This document shows, one piece after another, positions 1 through 9,349 of a stretch of DNA of 32,613 nucleotides. Origin of the DNA: Oceanospirillaceae bacterium. Its GTDB lineage: Bacteria > Pseudomonadota > Gammaproteobacteria > Pseudomonadales > Balneatricaceae. The notes beneath the pieces were generated by a model that did no database searches, had not been told where the DNA came from, and saw only the letters and a program-made list of their open reading frames with translations. Location of the stretch: contig NYZU01000044.1 in NCBI GenBank assembly GCA_002686055.1, positions 1 through 32,613 on the forward strand. The letters run 5' to 3'. Every line of letters starts with the position of its first letter. Position 1 is the stretch's first letter. A program made the position numbers and the translations under genes.

Positions 1-6
1 ATTATC

Positions 7-19
7 TTGTTAAAGAGCG
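7..19 (-). promoter_or_regulatory. boxA antitermination element of an rRNA operon leader
   Basis: Read on the minus strand this is CGCTCTTTAACAA, which matches the rRNA leader boxA (TGCTCTTTAACA) in all but the first base. boxA binds NusB/NusE in the nascent RNA and lets RNA polymerase resist Rho in rRNA operons. It lies downstream of two strong tandem minus-strand promoters, so a 16S rRNA gene should start a short distance to the left of base 1. The rRNA gene itself is not in the window. Confidence 0.8.
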
Positions 20-64
20 GGGTCAAGACACTGCATAAAGCCGTTGCCTTAACCGAGGACGCGT

Positions 65-92
65 ATTATACAGACACATGGTCGCGCGTCAA
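65..92 (-). promoter_or_regulatory. rRNA operon promoter, proximal (P2-like)
   Basis: Minus-strand -35 TTGACG (87-92) and -10 TATAAT (65-70) with a 16-base spacer, followed by the GC-rich discriminator ACGCGTCC. Perfect -10 boxes with a GC-rich discriminator are typical of stringently controlled stable-RNA promoters. The upstream side (about 93-135) is AT-rich and could act as an UP element. It fires leftwards toward boxA and the predicted 16S gene. Confidence 0.75.
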
Positions 93-215
93 GCGAAAAG
101 ATCAATTTATTACTAACTTTTTCGCCCTTAAAAAAATTCTTTAAATTCCTCTAAGGCCTTGATTTAGAAGCGTCTATGGAAAATCACAAAACAGCTCCCT
201 TAACCAGGGACGCGC

Positions 216-243
216 ATTATATAAGACTGCAGAAAGCTGTCAA
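216..243 (-). promoter_or_regulatory. rRNA operon promoter, distal (P1-like)
   Basis: Minus-strand consensus -35 TTGACA (238-243) and consensus -10 TATAAT (216-221) with a 16-base spacer and a GCGCGTCC discriminator. The upstream side (about 244-307) is rich in A/T tracts, as expected of an UP element. It lies about 150 bases upstream of the second promoter and points the same way, giving the tandem P1-P2 arrangement known from proteobacterial rRNA operons. Confidence 0.8.
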
Positions 244-306
244 CAGAGTTCGTTAAAAAAAGTCTGTTTCTGCCGACATACATAAAGAAAAATATAAAGA
301 CAAATA

Positions 307-337
307 TAAAAAAGAGGTCTGCCTGCAGACCCCTTTC
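307..337 (-). terminator. Rho-independent terminator of tyrS
   Basis: Minus strand: a stem of about eight pairs (GGGGTCTG / CAGACCTC, one G-T pair) closed by a CAGG loop and followed by TTTTTT. It begins about a dozen bases after the tyrS stop. It separates tyrS transcription from the rRNA promoters, which point in the same direction just downstream. Confidence 0.85.
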
Positions 338-349
338 TAATGTCATCTA

Positions 350-1627
350 TTACCAGCGTAAAAGATGGAACAATTTCTTGCCACGTTTCAATATATGGTA
401 ACGCCCATGCAACCCAGTTTGTGGCGTCAGTTGCGCATCAACTTGGCTGCACTTTTCACCATTAATACTAACAGCATTGTTCGAAATAAACTCACGCGCC
501 ATTTTGTTAGATTTGGCTAAGCCACAGGTTACTAGTGCCTCAACTAATGTAAGTTGCTCAGCACCCGCGTCACTAGCTGGCATACCATCTTGGTATAACT
601 GCTCAAGGTCAGCAGCCGTTAAGCTTTCAAGTTGACCTGAGAATAATGCCTCACTGATGCGTAACGCTGCTTGCAAGCCCTCTTCACCATGGACTAAGCG
701 GGTTACTTCACGTGCCAGAATACCCTGCGCTTCAGGACGACCTTGCGCTTCTTTGTCACGCTCTTCAATAGCGATCATTTCAGCTTCATCAAGAAACGTA
801 AAATAACGCAGGAATTTGTACACATCAGCATCTGCCGTATTTATCCAAAATTGATAGAAGGCATACTGGGAGGTTTTTTTCGCATCTAGCCAGATGGTGC
901 CTGATTCTGTTTTGCCAAACTTAGTGCCATCAGCTTTGGTTACTAATGGCAAGGTCAAACCAAATACTTGCCCTTGATAACGCCGGCGGGTTAAATCAGT
1001 ACCGCCGGTGATATTGCCCCATTGATCACTACCACCAATTTGCAGAGTACAGTCATATTGCTTATACAGTTCAGAGAAGTCATAGGACTGCAAAATCATA
1101 TAGGTAAATTCCGTAAAGGAGATACCTTCTCCTTCCCGCTCTATACGCTGCTTAACAGATTCTTTTTGAATCATTTGATTGACGGAGAAGTGCTTACCGA
1201 TGTCACGCAGAAAAGTCAGCACATCAACATTGTGGGTCCAATCGTAGTTGTTAACCACTTTGGCACTATTGGCTTGATCGTTAAATTCAATAAACGCACT
1301 GACTTGATGCTTGAGTTTCTCTACCCAGCCATTAATGGTTTCTTCGTCATTCAATTTACGTTCTTGAGCTTTAAAGCTAGGGTCGCCAATCATCCCCGTT
1401 GCACCACCTACCAAAGCTAACGGCTTATGACCGGCTTGTTGAAAGCGCTTTAGAACCAATAGTGGCACTAAACTACCAATATGCAGACTATCAGCAGTAG
1501 GATCAAAACCACAGTACAGAGTGCGTGACTCACTAAGATGTTCGACCAAGTCTTCAGGTGAAGTCATCTGATTAATCAAACCGCGCATTTCTAGGTCGGC
1601 TAGTAAATTGGTGTCAACGGCACTCAT
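350..1627 (-). CDS. tyrS: Tyrosyl-tRNA synthetase (TyrS)
   Basis: Cytoplasmic class I aminoacyl-tRNA synthetase that charges tRNA-Tyr. The protein is 425 residues, close to E. coli TyrS (424), and is TyrS-like rather than TyrZ-like. Visible signatures are [16 protein letters not shown], which contains the HIGH-type motif, [10 protein letters not shown] in the tyrosine pocket, and KFGKT, the KMSKS equivalent. The C-terminal S4-like RNA-binding part ends in HILKRGKK. I chose ATG at 1627, which has a GTGGA Shine-Dalgarno-like sequence close upstream; an in-frame GTG three codons earlier is less likely. The gene is followed by a hairpin terminator and then by the promoters of a predicted rRNA operon. 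The neighbouring M23 peptidase gene is divergent. Confidence 0.97.
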   Translation of the reverse strand: MSAVDTNLLADLEMRGLINQMTSPEDLVEHLSESRTLYCGFDPTADSLHIGSLVPLLVLKRFQQAGHKPLALVGGATGMIGDPSFKAQERKLNDEETINGWVEKLKHQVSAFIEFNDQANSAKVVNNYDWTHNVDVLTFLRDIGKHFSVNQMIQKESVKQRIEREGEGISFTEFTYMILQSYDFSELYKQYDCTLQIGGSDQWGNITGGTDLTRRRYQGQVFGLTLPLVTKADGTKFGKTESGTIWLDAKKTSQYAFYQFWINTADADVYKFLRYFTFLDEAEMIAIEERDKEAQGRPEAQGILAREVTRLVHGEEGLQAALRISEALFSGQLESLTAADLEQLYQDGMPASDAGAEQLTLVEALVTCGLAKSNKMAREFISNNAVSINGEKCSQVDAQLTPQTGLHGRYHILKRGKKLFHLLRW

Positions 1628-1785
1628 AGCATCCACTTATTTTTGGGGTGAAATAGAAAAAGGCGACTATTTTAACTACTTTAGAGGATGGATGAAATAC
1701 AATCTACTAAAGAACTCACTACTAATTGCTATTCTAATGGCTATTATTGTCTGCTCTTGGGACAACTCCATGCTACAATGCGCTG

Positions 1786-1805
1786 GCTAAGCTCAGTTGC
1801 TTAGC
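1786..1805. repeat. Inverted repeat GCTAAGC-N6-GCTTAGC in the tyrS/M23 divergent region
   Basis: A perfect 7-base inverted repeat with a six-base spacer (TCAGTT). It sits seven bases after a TACAAT that could be a -10 box for the plus-strand peptidase gene (1774-1779, no convincing -35). It could be an operator or a leader hairpin; nothing else in the sequence decides between these. Confidence 0.4.
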
Positions 1806-1898
1806 GAAGCAGTATTATAAATCAGGATTTAGAGGAACCCACGGACCTCAGTCTTGTCATAACCATGTTAATAAATTACAGCCACCCCTCTACAAACT

Positions 1899-3209
1899 GT
1901 GAAAAAATCGTTCCCTAAGCTTCATTTAATTATTCTCAGCCTAATTGCTGTGGCCATGGTAACCCTATTTATTGTTAGTGACGACAAGCCCGCGTCTAGC
2001 AACGAAACGGTGGTGCTCGATATACCAATTAACTTGCCTGAACAAGACAAGACAAAACCAGAACCCAAAGCAGAACCTACAATAGCAGAGTCAACTATTA
2101 AGGAACTGCCTGCACCCGAACCCAAAATCGAAGAGGCTTGGCAGTCAGTAGAGGTTAAATCCGGTGATAATTTATCGACTATTTTTCGTCGTGTAGGGTT
2201 AACACCACAAGATGTTTATCGTATTAGTAAGGCCACCAAAAAGTCCAAAGCCTTAACCAAGCTCATGCCCGGGCAACGTCTAGATTTTGTTATCAACCAA
2301 GGCCGTATCGAGAAAATATTACATATTATTAATCCCTTACAACGGGATTTAGTGAGCCTCAACAGTGATGGTGGGTATGACATTGAACGCATTGAGCGCG
2401 AACTAGAAGTACGACAGAAATTTGCCAAGAGCACAATTCAAAACTCTCTGTTTGTAGATGGTCAGAAAGCTGGTTTATCTCAGAAAAAGCTAATGGAAAT
2501 GGCGAAGATTTTTGGCTGGGATATCGATTTTGCCCTCGACATCCGGGCTGGCGATAGCTTTGTTGTGCTTTATGAAACAACTTATTTAGATGATAAGCCA
2601 TTTGGTGAAGGGGAAATATTAGCTGCCCAATTTATTAACCAGGGGCGCATTGTAAACGCTATACGCCATAGCGATGGTAATTATTACAATGAAAAAGGCT
2701 ACAGTATGCGAAAGGCGTTTTTGCGTAGCCCAGTCGATTTCTTCCGTATCAGTTCTAAATATAATTTAAAGCGTAAACACCCTATCCTGAAGGTTGTGCG
2801 CCCCCATCGAGGGGTGGATTATGCAGCACCCACGGGTACACCAATCAAAGCATCTGGTGATGGCAAAGTCATTTGGAAAGGTACCAAGGGTGGCTATGGC
2901 CGCACCATTATCATTCAGCACGCTGGCATCTACACAACCTTATATGCTCATATGTCCAAATATCATAGCAAGGTCAACAAAGGCTCCCGGGTAAAACAAG
3001 GTCAGGTGATTGGCTATATTGGCAGCTCAGGCATGTCTACAGGGCCACATTTACATTATGAATTTAGGGTTAATGGCGTGCATAAAAACCCTTTAAAAGT
3101 AAAGTTTCCAAATGTTGAGCCTCTTAATGAGCAACAAATGCAAACCTTTGCTCCTTTGGGTGAAAATCTATTAGATCAATTGCAGGCCTACAAGCTAGGT
3201 ACACCCTAG
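1899..3209 (+). CDS. M23 family murein DD-endopeptidase (MepM/OapA-like)
   Basis: Predicted periplasmic, inner-membrane-anchored peptidoglycan hydrolase. Residues 9-26 form an uncleaved-looking membrane anchor, followed by a Pro/Glu/Lys-rich linker (about 45-78). A LysM/OapA-type domain covers about 80-155 (VEVKSGDNLSTIF ... MPGQRLDF). The C-terminal LytM/M23 domain carries all zinc and catalytic residues: H303 and D307 in HRGVDYA, H351, and H384/H386 in HLHYE. Length (436) fits MepM-type enzymes that cut D-Ala-mDAP crosslinks during cell growth. The start is GTG with only a weak ribosome-binding site. In Pseudomonas an equivalent peptidase gene also neighbours the tyrosyl-tRNA synthetase gene next to rRNA. 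The catalytic family is certain; exact substrate preference is inferred. Confidence 0.93.
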   Translation: MKKSFPKLHLIILSLIAVAMVTLFIVSDDKPASSNETVVLDIPINLPEQDKTKPEPKAEPTIAESTIKELPAPEPKIEEAWQSVEVKSGDNLSTIFRRVGLTPQDVYRISKATKKSKALTKLMPGQRLDFVINQGRIEKILHIINPLQRDLVSLNSDGGYDIERIERELEVRQKFAKSTIQNSLFVDGQKAGLSQKKLMEMAKIFGWDIDFALDIRAGDSFVVLYETTYLDDKPFGEGEILAAQFINQGRIVNAIRHSDGNYYNEKGYSMRKAFLRSPVDFFRISSKYNLKRKHPILKVVRPHRGVDYAAPTGTPIKASGDGKVIWKGTKGGYGRTIIIQHAGIYTTLYAHMSKYHSKVNKGSRVKQGQVIGYIGSSGMSTGPHLHYEFRVNGVHKNPLKVKFPNVEPLNEQQMQTFAPLGENLLDQLQAYKLGTP

Positions 3210-3247
3210 CACTGTGTATTAGCTATTGCCTATTCTGAGACTTGTTA

Positions 3248-3613
3248 CTAGATAGAAAAGCTAGAACCACAACCACAAGTGGTAGTGGCATTGGGATTTT
3301 GCACAGTAAATTGTGAACCTTGCAGGCTCTCTTTGTAATCCACAGTACCACCCATCAGGTATTGAATAGACATAGCATCTACTAACATGGAAACCCCATG
3401 GTTTTGGATGCGCGTGTCATCTTCGGCCACTTTGTCATCAAAAGTAAAGCCATAGGAAAAGCCCGAACAGCCACCACCAGTCACGTAAACACGCAAGCAT
3501 AAGGCAGGGTTTTCTTCCTCTTCTAACAGCTTTTGGACTTTCTCTGCCGCTGCATCAGTAAAATGCATAGCTTCATCAGCAGAGGCTTGGGGATCAAAGT
3601 TTTCCATGTTCAT
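3248..3613 (-). CDS. erpA: Iron-sulfur cluster insertion protein ErpA
   Basis: A-type carrier that delivers Fe-S clusters to apoproteins, for example those of isoprenoid synthesis. The 121-residue protein has the HesB/IscA fold signature and the three cluster-ligating cysteines: one in [12 protein letters not shown] and the pair in the C-terminal CGCGSSFSI. It is very close to E. coli ErpA through [12 protein letters not shown] and [15 protein letters not shown]. Compared with E. coli it has a few extra N-terminal residues. ATG at 3613 is preceded by TTAGG. It converges with the M23 peptidase gene 38 bases away. The nearby clcA and hemL genes are also erpA neighbours in E. coli. Confidence 0.96.
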   Translation of the reverse strand: MNMENFDPQASADEAMHFTDAAAEKVQKLLEEEENPALCLRVYVTGGGCSGFSYGFTFDDKVAEDDTRIQNHGVSMLVDAMSIQYLMGGTVDYKESLQGSQFTVQNPNATTTCGCGSSFSI

Positions 3614-3703
3614 TCAACAACCTAATCATATATGACGATATTATCGCCTTAACCCAGTAATGCAATCAAGTATTGGGTCAGGCAATAAGATATATACTGT
3701 TTC

Positions 3704-3730
3704 TATTTTAAACTGCCCCTAAGGCAGCTT
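3704..3730 (-). terminator. Probable Rho-independent terminator of argC
   Basis: On the minus strand AAGCTGCC and GGCAGTTT pair around a TTAGG loop (eight pairs including one G-T), followed by a short, interrupted T run. It begins about 24 bases after the argC stop and lies before erpA, so erpA is probably transcribed mainly from its own promoter. Confidence 0.55.
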
Positions 3731-3753
3731 ATAAATGACTAGCTAAGTAGTCT

Positions 3754-4800
3754 TTATGGGGACAAGGGCATAATATCCAACCCTGCATGTTCATCTAAGC
3801 CGAGCATAAGATTCATATTATGCACAGCTTGTCCGGCAGCACCTTTAACCAGATTATCAATGGCAGATAATATCACTAAAGTATTCTCTCCCTGGGGTTG
3901 ATGCAGCGCCAGACGACAAATATTGGAACCACGTACACTGCGGGTTTCTGGGTGACTGCCTAGGGGCATCACATCAACAAAACCGTGATTGGCATAACGC
4001 TCTTCATATATAGCTTGCAGACTTGGTAAATCAATAGCCCCATCCAGCTGGGCATAAATGGTAGCGTGTATACCTCGGATCATGGGCGTTAAATGCGGTA
4101 CAAAGGTCAACCCTATCGGTGCTTTGGCAGCATCCGCCAGACGCTCCTTAATTTCGGGTAGATGACGATGGCCTGCTACGCCATAGGCTTTAAAGCTATC
4201 CCCCGCCTCACAGAATAGACTACCGACTGCTGCACCACGGCCAGCACCACTGACCCCAGACTTACAGTCCGCAATTATTTGCTGGGTATTGACCAGACCT
4301 TGTTCAATTACTGGCAATAAACCAATTTGGACTGCTGTGGGATAGCAGCCAGGATTGGCAACTAATCGCGCCGTGGTAATTGCCTGCCTATTAACTTCCG
4401 GTAGCCCGTATACAGCTTCTGCCACCAAATCAGGACAGGCATGTTCCATACCATACCATTGGGACCATACATCAATATCTTGTAGCCGAAAATCAGCGGC
4501 TAAATCGATCACTTTGGTGCCACTCTCTAACAGTGCCCTAGTTTGCTTCATGGCCACACCGTTAGGGGTAGCAAAAAATACCAGATCAGCTTCTGCTAGG
4601 GTCTCATTATTCGGTTCAGTAAAAGCTAAGTCGAATTCCCCTCTTAGGCTAGGATAAATATCAGACACCTGACGCCCAGCTTCAGAACGTGAGGTTATAG
4701 CACTGACTTCAACACCAGGATGGCGCGCCAAAATACGCAATAGTTCGACTCCGGTGTATCCCGTTCCACCCACAATAGCAACTTTGTTCACTTTTCCCAC
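3754..4800 (-). CDS. argC: N-acetyl-gamma-glutamyl-phosphate reductase (ArgC)
   Basis: Third step of arginine biosynthesis: NADPH-dependent reduction of N-acetylglutamyl-5-phosphate to the semialdehyde, in the cytoplasm. The 348-residue protein has the N-terminal Rossmann motif GGTGYTG (11-17), the catalytic cysteine C152 in NPGCYPTA, and the conserved GVSGAGR and GHRHLPEI segments. The protein is full length. ATG at 4800 faces the divergent clcA-like gene across 133 bases. In Pseudomonas argC is also close to erpA. Confidence 0.96.
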   Translation of the reverse strand: MGKVNKVAIVGGTGYTGVELLRILARHPGVEVSAITSRSEAGRQVSDIYPSLRGEFDLAFTEPNNETLAEADLVFFATPNGVAMKQTRALLESGTKVIDLAADFRLQDIDVWSQWYGMEHACPDLVAEAVYGLPEVNRQAITTARLVANPGCYPTAVQIGLLPVIEQGLVNTQQIIADCKSGVSGAGRGAAVGSLFCEAGDSFKAYGVAGHRHLPEIKERLADAAKAPIGLTFVPHLTPMIRGIHATIYAQLDGAIDLPSLQAIYEERYANHGFVDVMPLGSHPETRSVRGSNICRLALHQPQGENTLVILSAIDNLVKGAAGQAVHNMNLMLGLDEHAGLDIMPLSP

Positions 4801-4933
4801 CTAACCGCTATGATACTTAATACCAAAAGGTCTCATTTTCAAAGACTTAATTCTAAAGCAGTATTTGTCTGATGCCTAGTAATTCAGTTATTCTTAAGGG
4901 CTTATTCTACGCGCCAGCACAAGAAGGCATAAC

Positions 4934-6655
4934 ATGGCCAGAAAACCAGATCAAAAACTAACGCAGCGGCTGTTTTCACCAGACTATTTCCGCCATCGTT
5001 TAGCCGATACAGATGCCCTACCTCAAATGGCTTTGTTGGGTCTTATTGCTGGTGTAGCCTCAGCTTTGATTATTATTGGGTTTCGGAGTCTGTTTGAATT
5101 ACCTCTGGCCCATTGGCTACCCAGTGGCACAGCCGAGGGCTTTGAAAGCCTACCTACAATATGGCATTTTCTATTGCCCCTTATTGGTGGTGGTCTCATA
5201 GGTCTATGGTTGATGCTGTTTAAGGCCAAGGCGCGCCAAACAGGCGTCACTCATGTGATGCAACGTATGCTCAATCATAAAGGTTATATGCCATTTAAGA
5301 ATACCTTGGTGCAGTTTTTTGGTGGTGCTTTAGCCATTATTACTGGGCAATCTGGTGGACGTGAAGGACCTGCTGTCCACCTTGGTGCCGCGATTAGTTC
5401 ACAGTTAGGGCGCTTTTGGCAGCTGCCAGACAATAGTATTCGTACCTTGGTTGGCTGTGGTACCGCTGGCGCCATTGCTGCATCCTTTAATACACCCATG
5501 GCTGGGGTTATCTTTGCCATGGAAGTGGTTATGCTTGAATATACAGTGGTTGGCTTTACTCCCATCATTATTTCTGCCGTCACCGCTACTTTGGTACATA
5601 ACAGTTTATATGGTGCCGAAATGGCCTTTATGGCCCCTAATATTGCTTTTGTTAGCCTCCAGGAAATGCCCCTTATCTTAATTTATGGGATTATTTTCGG
5701 CGCCTTAGCTGCGCTATTTACCAAAACAGTGACTGTTAGCCTCAGTGTCGGCGATAAGCCCATTATGCTGCGTATGCTTGGAGCTGGCCTTGTAACTGGC
5801 TTACTAGCCACTCAAGTACCGCAAATAATGGGGGTGGGCACTGATAGCATCTTGGCTGCTATTGAAGGCCAATATGCTATTCAATTATTGCTAATGCTGA
5901 CATTGGCAAAGCTGTTTGCTACGGCAGTGAGTGTTGGTCTGGGCATGCCTATTGGTTTGATTGGGCCTACGTTGCTGATTGGTGCCAGTGCCGGTGGGGC
6001 TTTGGGACTGATAAGCCAGGATCTGATCGCTGGTCCCATTTCAACTTCTGGTTTTTATGCCATGCTTGGTATGGCCGCTATGATGAGTGCTGTTTTACAA
6101 GCACCTTTAGCTGGGTTGATAGCATTATTGGAGTTAACCCATAATCCAGAAGTGATCTTACCCGGTATGGCTGTGGTAGTGATAGCTAACTTTACCTGCC
6201 GTTATATATTTAAACAGGATTCTACCTTTATTGAGGTATTGCGCCGCCAAGGGGTGACTCTGCAGGATAACCCTATCTATCAATCCCTTTCACAAAGAGG
6301 CGTCACCAGCTTAATGGATGATCAAGTTGCCCACCATGCTGATCATGATATGACAGGGGTCAATAAGTCGATTGTTCAGGGTAAAGACTGGCTGTTGATT
6401 TATAAAGAAAACGAGATTATTGCCGTTATTGCCATCCAAGATCTTGCTCTTGATCAACTTCAGGACAGTATCCAGCAGGCAAGATCAACGGCTACTAGTG
6501 AATTTGGCTACTGCTCTTCGCGGGCAACCTTGAGAGAGGCTTGGGATTTAAGCCAACACCACGATTATGCTTATCTACTGATTACTGACCTAGATGAACA
6601 GGTGATTGGTGTCTTGCCTACCAACAAGATTACCATTTTGATACAACAGGGTTAG
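4934..6655 (+). CDS. clcA: CLC-family chloride channel/transporter with C-terminal CBS-like region
   Basis: Inner-membrane CLC protein of 573 residues. The membrane core spans about residues 30-440 and a CBS-like regulatory tail follows (about 450-570). The gating glutamate is present (E144 in GGREGPAVHLG). The chloride-binding GSGIP motif is poorly conserved (QTGVTH at about 102-107). The region equivalent to the internal proton glutamate of E. coli ClcA reads FAMEVV, so valine 198 takes that place, as in vertebrate chloride channels. The later pore loop reads GMPIGLIGP. A good ribosome-binding site (AGAAGG) precedes the ATG. It lies upstream of hemL in the same direction; the hemL-clcA-erpA neighbourhood is shared with E. 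coli. The symbol denotes family only, since transport mode may differ. Confidence 0.9.
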   Translation: MARKPDQKLTQRLFSPDYFRHRLADTDALPQMALLGLIAGVASALIIIGFRSLFELPLAHWLPSGTAEGFESLPTIWHFLLPLIGGGLIGLWLMLFKAKARQTGVTHVMQRMLNHKGYMPFKNTLVQFFGGALAIITGQSGGREGPAVHLGAAISSQLGRFWQLPDNSIRTLVGCGTAGAIAASFNTPMAGVIFAMEVVMLEYTVVGFTPIIISAVTATLVHNSLYGAEMAFMAPNIAFVSLQEMPLILIYGIIFGALAALFTKTVTVSLSVGDKPIMLRMLGAGLVTGLLATQVPQIMGVGTDSILAAIEGQYAIQLLLMLTLAKLFATAVSVGLGMPIGLIGPTLLIGASAGGALGLISQDLIAGPISTSGFYAMLGMAAMMSAVLQAPLAGLIALLELTHNPEVILPGMAVVVIANFTCRYIFKQDSTFIEVLRRQGVTLQDNPIYQSLSQRGVTSLMDDQVAHHADHDMTGVNKSIVQGKDWLLIYKENEIIAVIAIQDLALDQLQDSIQQARSTATSEFGYCSSRATLREAWDLSQHHDYAYLLITDLDEQVIGVLPTNKITILIQQG

Positions 6656-6778
6656 TCCTTTCAGCCCAGTTAAAGGTCATCTATGCACGACTTTACACTT
6701 TGCTAACTAGCCCCACTATTGCTTTATGTGGATAATAGCATCCTGATCAATTCGTTACTTTTCTGTTACAGAGGTTTT

Positions 6779-8068
6779 ATGTCTACTTTTACTCGTTCAG
6801 AAGAACTTTTCCAAGCTGCACAAAAACATATTCCCGGCGGGGTTAACTCACCAGTTCGGGCTTTTAAAGGTGTTGGCGGCACACCGCTATTTTTTAAGCG
6901 GGGTGAAGGCGCTTGGTTGATTGATGAAGACGATAATCGTTATATCGACTATGTTGGTTCATGGGGGCCAATGATTTTGGGTCATGCCCACCCAGCAGTA
7001 TTGGATGCGGTAAGAAATAGTATTGAAAATGGACTAGGGTTTGGTGCGCCGACGCAAGTTGAAACAAAAATGGCTGACAAGATATGTGAGCTGTTGCCAG
7101 GCATGGATATGGTGCGCATGGTTAGCTCTGGCACAGAAGCAACCATGAGTGCTATTCGTTTAGCACGGGGTTACACCAACCGTGATAAAATTGTTAAGTT
7201 TGAAGGCTGCTACCATGGCCATTCTGACTCCCTATTAGTAAAAGCTGGCTCTGGGGCATTAACCCTTGGGGTACCCAGTTCACCGGGTGTTCCTGCTAGC
7301 CTTGCTGACCATACGTTAACCCTTACCTATAACGACCTTGATAGCGTTAGAGCGGCTTTTGAACAGGTGGGTGATGATATTGCCTGCATTATTGTTGAAC
7401 CCGTATCCGGCAATATGAACTGTATCCCACCCCAAGAGGGCTTTCTGCAAGGTTTACGGGATATCTGTGATGCCTATGGTGCTTTGCTGATTATTGATGA
7501 AGTAATGACAGGCTTTCGGGTAGGCCTGCACTGCGCCCAAGGCTATTATGGAGTTATTCCAGACCTTACCGCTTTGGGTAAGGTGATTGGTGGTGGCATG
7601 CCTGTGGCGGCTTTTGGCGGTCGTGCTGAAGTTATGCAACACCTAGCGCCACTTGGCCCCGTTTATCAAGCCGGGACTTTATCGGGTAACCCGGTAGCCA
7701 TGAGTGCTGGTATCGTCATGCTGGAAGAAATCAGTAAACCTGGTTTTTATGAGCAATTAACGGCATACACCGAGCGTCTGCTTGACGGTATGCGTGAGCG
7801 CGCTGCAGCTGCTGGGATTCCATTTACTACGGCACAAGTTGGCGGCATGTTTGGTATGTTCTTTACCGATCAGAAAGAAGTAACTTGTTTTACCGATGTT
7901 ATGGATTGTGATACCGATAGGTTTAGTCGCTTCTTCCATTTAATGTTGGCTCAGGGTGTCTATCTGGCGCCATCTGCATTTGAGGCAGGCTTTGTCTCCA
8001 GTGCTCACGGTGAAGCAGAATTAGCCGGCACCCTGGCAGCAGCTGAAGCGGCCTTTGCACAGTTATAA
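6779..8068 (+). CDS. hemL: Glutamate-1-semialdehyde 2,1-aminomutase (HemL)
   Basis: PLP enzyme that converts glutamate-1-semialdehyde to 5-aminolevulinate, the C5 route to heme. The product is 429 residues, matching E. coli HemL (426). Visible features are [15 protein letters not shown] (phosphate site), the substrate loop near YHGHSDS, the PLP-binding aspartate region [10 protein letters not shown], and the Schiff-base lysine K268 in [11 protein letters not shown]. An in-frame start exists 60 bases upstream. I prefer ATG at 6779 because AGAGG sits five bases before it and [11 protein letters not shown] aligns with known N-termini. The following membrane protein starts 12 bases after the stop and is probably co-transcribed. 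Confidence 0.97.
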   Translation: MSTFTRSEELFQAAQKHIPGGVNSPVRAFKGVGGTPLFFKRGEGAWLIDEDDNRYIDYVGSWGPMILGHAHPAVLDAVRNSIENGLGFGAPTQVETKMADKICELLPGMDMVRMVSSGTEATMSAIRLARGYTNRDKIVKFEGCYHGHSDSLLVKAGSGALTLGVPSSPGVPASLADHTLTLTYNDLDSVRAAFEQVGDDIACIIVEPVSGNMNCIPPQEGFLQGLRDICDAYGALLIIDEVMTGFRVGLHCAQGYYGVIPDLTALGKVIGGGMPVAAFGGRAEVMQHLAPLGPVYQAGTLSGNPVAMSAGIVMLEEISKPGFYEQLTAYTERLLDGMRERAAAAGIPFTTAQVGGMFGMFFTDQKEVTCFTDVMDCDTDRFSRFFHLMLAQGVYLAPSAFEAGFVSSAHGEAELAGTLAAAEAAFAQL

Positions 8069-8080
8069 AAGGCTATAAAC

Positions 8081-8638
8081 ATGTTACCTATTATCTTTGG
8101 ATTTGCTTTTGCTTGGTTGGCTTATACCTGCTGGCAAAGTCAGGTACCAAGTAACAAAACGGCCGCATTAGCCAGTTTATTTATTGCCTTACAGCAGATA
8201 ACTCACGCACCTCTTATTAACTTGTCAGCCGATCATGCTGGCATGTTAATGTTGAGCAACAGTGTGAGCTATATTAGTTTACCTTTGATCGCCTTGGTGG
8301 TGTTGCACTTTAGCCTAGCATGGCAATGGCAAACGGCCACCTGGGGGCGTATCTTTTTGGGTTTGGCTGCACTCTTTGAACTAGGCCGGCGTACAGGTTT
8401 AAATGCTGACTATCTGATAGTTATTATTGGCCTATGGATTGCGGTTTTGGTGGTTTCTGCGGGCTTGCTATCACAACAATGGAGCATTAGCCAACGGGTG
8501 ATCCTAGGTGTTTGTGGCCTCTACTCAGCATGGGTTCTCTATAGTTATGGGCCCTACAATATGGATTATGTGCTGTCTGTCACCCAAGTTACTGCATTTA
8601 TTATTTTATTTATTATCTACCGCCGCCAAGCAATTTAA
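8081..8638 (+). CDS. Hypothetical multi-spanning membrane protein
   Basis: I do not recognise a named family. The 185-residue product is very hydrophobic, with about six predicted membrane helices (near residues 2-18, 28-45, 62-80, 88-102, 111-131, 140-155 and a final 165-180 segment that may pair with one of these) and short loops. It ends in a positive tail (YRRQAI). It begins 12 bases after the hemL stop, so it is likely read on the same transcript. It converges with the lipoprotein gene, whose stop is only five bases away. No catalytic motif is visible. Confidence 0.75.
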   Translation: MLPIIFGFAFAWLAYTCWQSQVPSNKTAALASLFIALQQITHAPLINLSADHAGMLMLSNSVSYISLPLIALVVLHFSLAWQWQTATWGRIFLGLAALFELGRRTGLNADYLIVIIGLWIAVLVVSAGLLSQQWSISQRVILGVCGLYSAWVLYSYGPYNMDYVLSVTQVTAFIILFIIYRRQAI

Positions 8639-8643
8639 GCGAT

Positions 8644-9315
8644 TTATTGAGCAAGTTGTGCTGCCCTAGACAAAGCTTCTTGCTCACCTTTAATATCACC
8701 TTGATAGCGGCGACTAGCGGCAATTAAACGCCAGAAAAAGTCACCATAGTTTGGTTGTGTGGCAACCAAAGATAAGCCCTTACGAGCCAATTGTTCGGCT
8801 CGTACAGCTTGGCCATCGGCTAAATATAAAGCGGCTAGGCGGGCATATACTTTGGGCTCCTGTGGAGCAATGCGTTGCGCCTGCTGCAATTTAATCACTG
8901 CTATTTCAGGCTCATTGTTGGCCTTAGCAGTATCCGCCTGCAATACTAATTGCTCTACTACTTCCTGACTGGCCAGAGGCAAGCTTAAGCTAGGTGTTGT
9001 CACAGGTGTTCTAGGCGTGGGCGTGGGCGTGAGTGCCTGAGCACCAGCACTATTAAACTTATCGACACTTAAGTTAGACAAATCAGTTGCGCTAGGTGTG
9101 GCTATATTATCTACCATGGGGCTACTTGTTAAGGGTGGTCCAGCCTTAACGGGTTGCGGATAGGTATCCAAACTTCGTTCTTCCACGGCTGGTGATGCCA
9201 CTGGTCCTGAGGCACAAGCAGACAGGAAAGCGCCAATGGCGAGCACAACAAGCACCTGTCTAAGATGGATTATAGTTGCTTTAAAAAGCTGAAATTGACT
9301 AGATGTTGGTAGCAC
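8644..9315 (-). CDS. lpoP: TPR lipoprotein, probable PBP1b activator (LpoP-like)
   Basis: Predicted outer-membrane lipoprotein of 223 residues. A signal peptide ends in the lipobox LSAC with C34 as the lipidated residue. Then come a Pro/Thr-rich flexible linker (about 75-115, with PTPTPRTPVTTP) and a C-terminal set of about three tetratricopeptide helices (about 120-220, LQQAQRIAPQEPKVYARLAALYLADG). GTG at 9315 is chosen because AAAGGA lies seven bases upstream; an in-frame TTG six codons earlier has no such site. It starts 34 bases after the PBP1b gene in the same direction. The Pseudomonas PBP1b activator LpoP is a TPR lipoprotein encoded next to ponB, so the layout and domains point to that role. 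The activator function itself is inferred. Confidence 0.82.
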   Translation of the reverse strand: MLPTSSQFQLFKATIIHLRQVLVVLAIGAFLSACASGPVASPAVEERSLDTYPQPVKAGPPLTSSPMVDNIATPSATDLSNLSVDKFNSAGAQALTPTPTPRTPVTTPSLSLPLASQEVVEQLVLQADTAKANNEPEIAVIKLQQAQRIAPQEPKVYARLAALYLADGQAVRAEQLARKGLSLVATQPNYGDFFWRLIAASRRYQGDIKGEQEALSRAAQLAQ

Positions 9316-9349
9316 AAAGTAATCCTTTTGCAATTTATATTATAAGCAA

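Noticed and set aside
1608-1790. 60-codon plus-strand frame in the tyrS/M23 gap
   Set aside because: It overlaps the tyrS start and its promoter region antisense and has no ribosome-binding site or conserved pattern.
6656-6690. Hairpin CCTTT-N10-AAAGG after clcA as a terminator
   Set aside because: Only five weak pairs with no T run; hemL may be partly read from upstream.
6719-6778. Longer N-terminus for HemL
   Set aside because: The extra 20 residues do not resemble HemL and there is a strong ribosome-binding site at the inner ATG.
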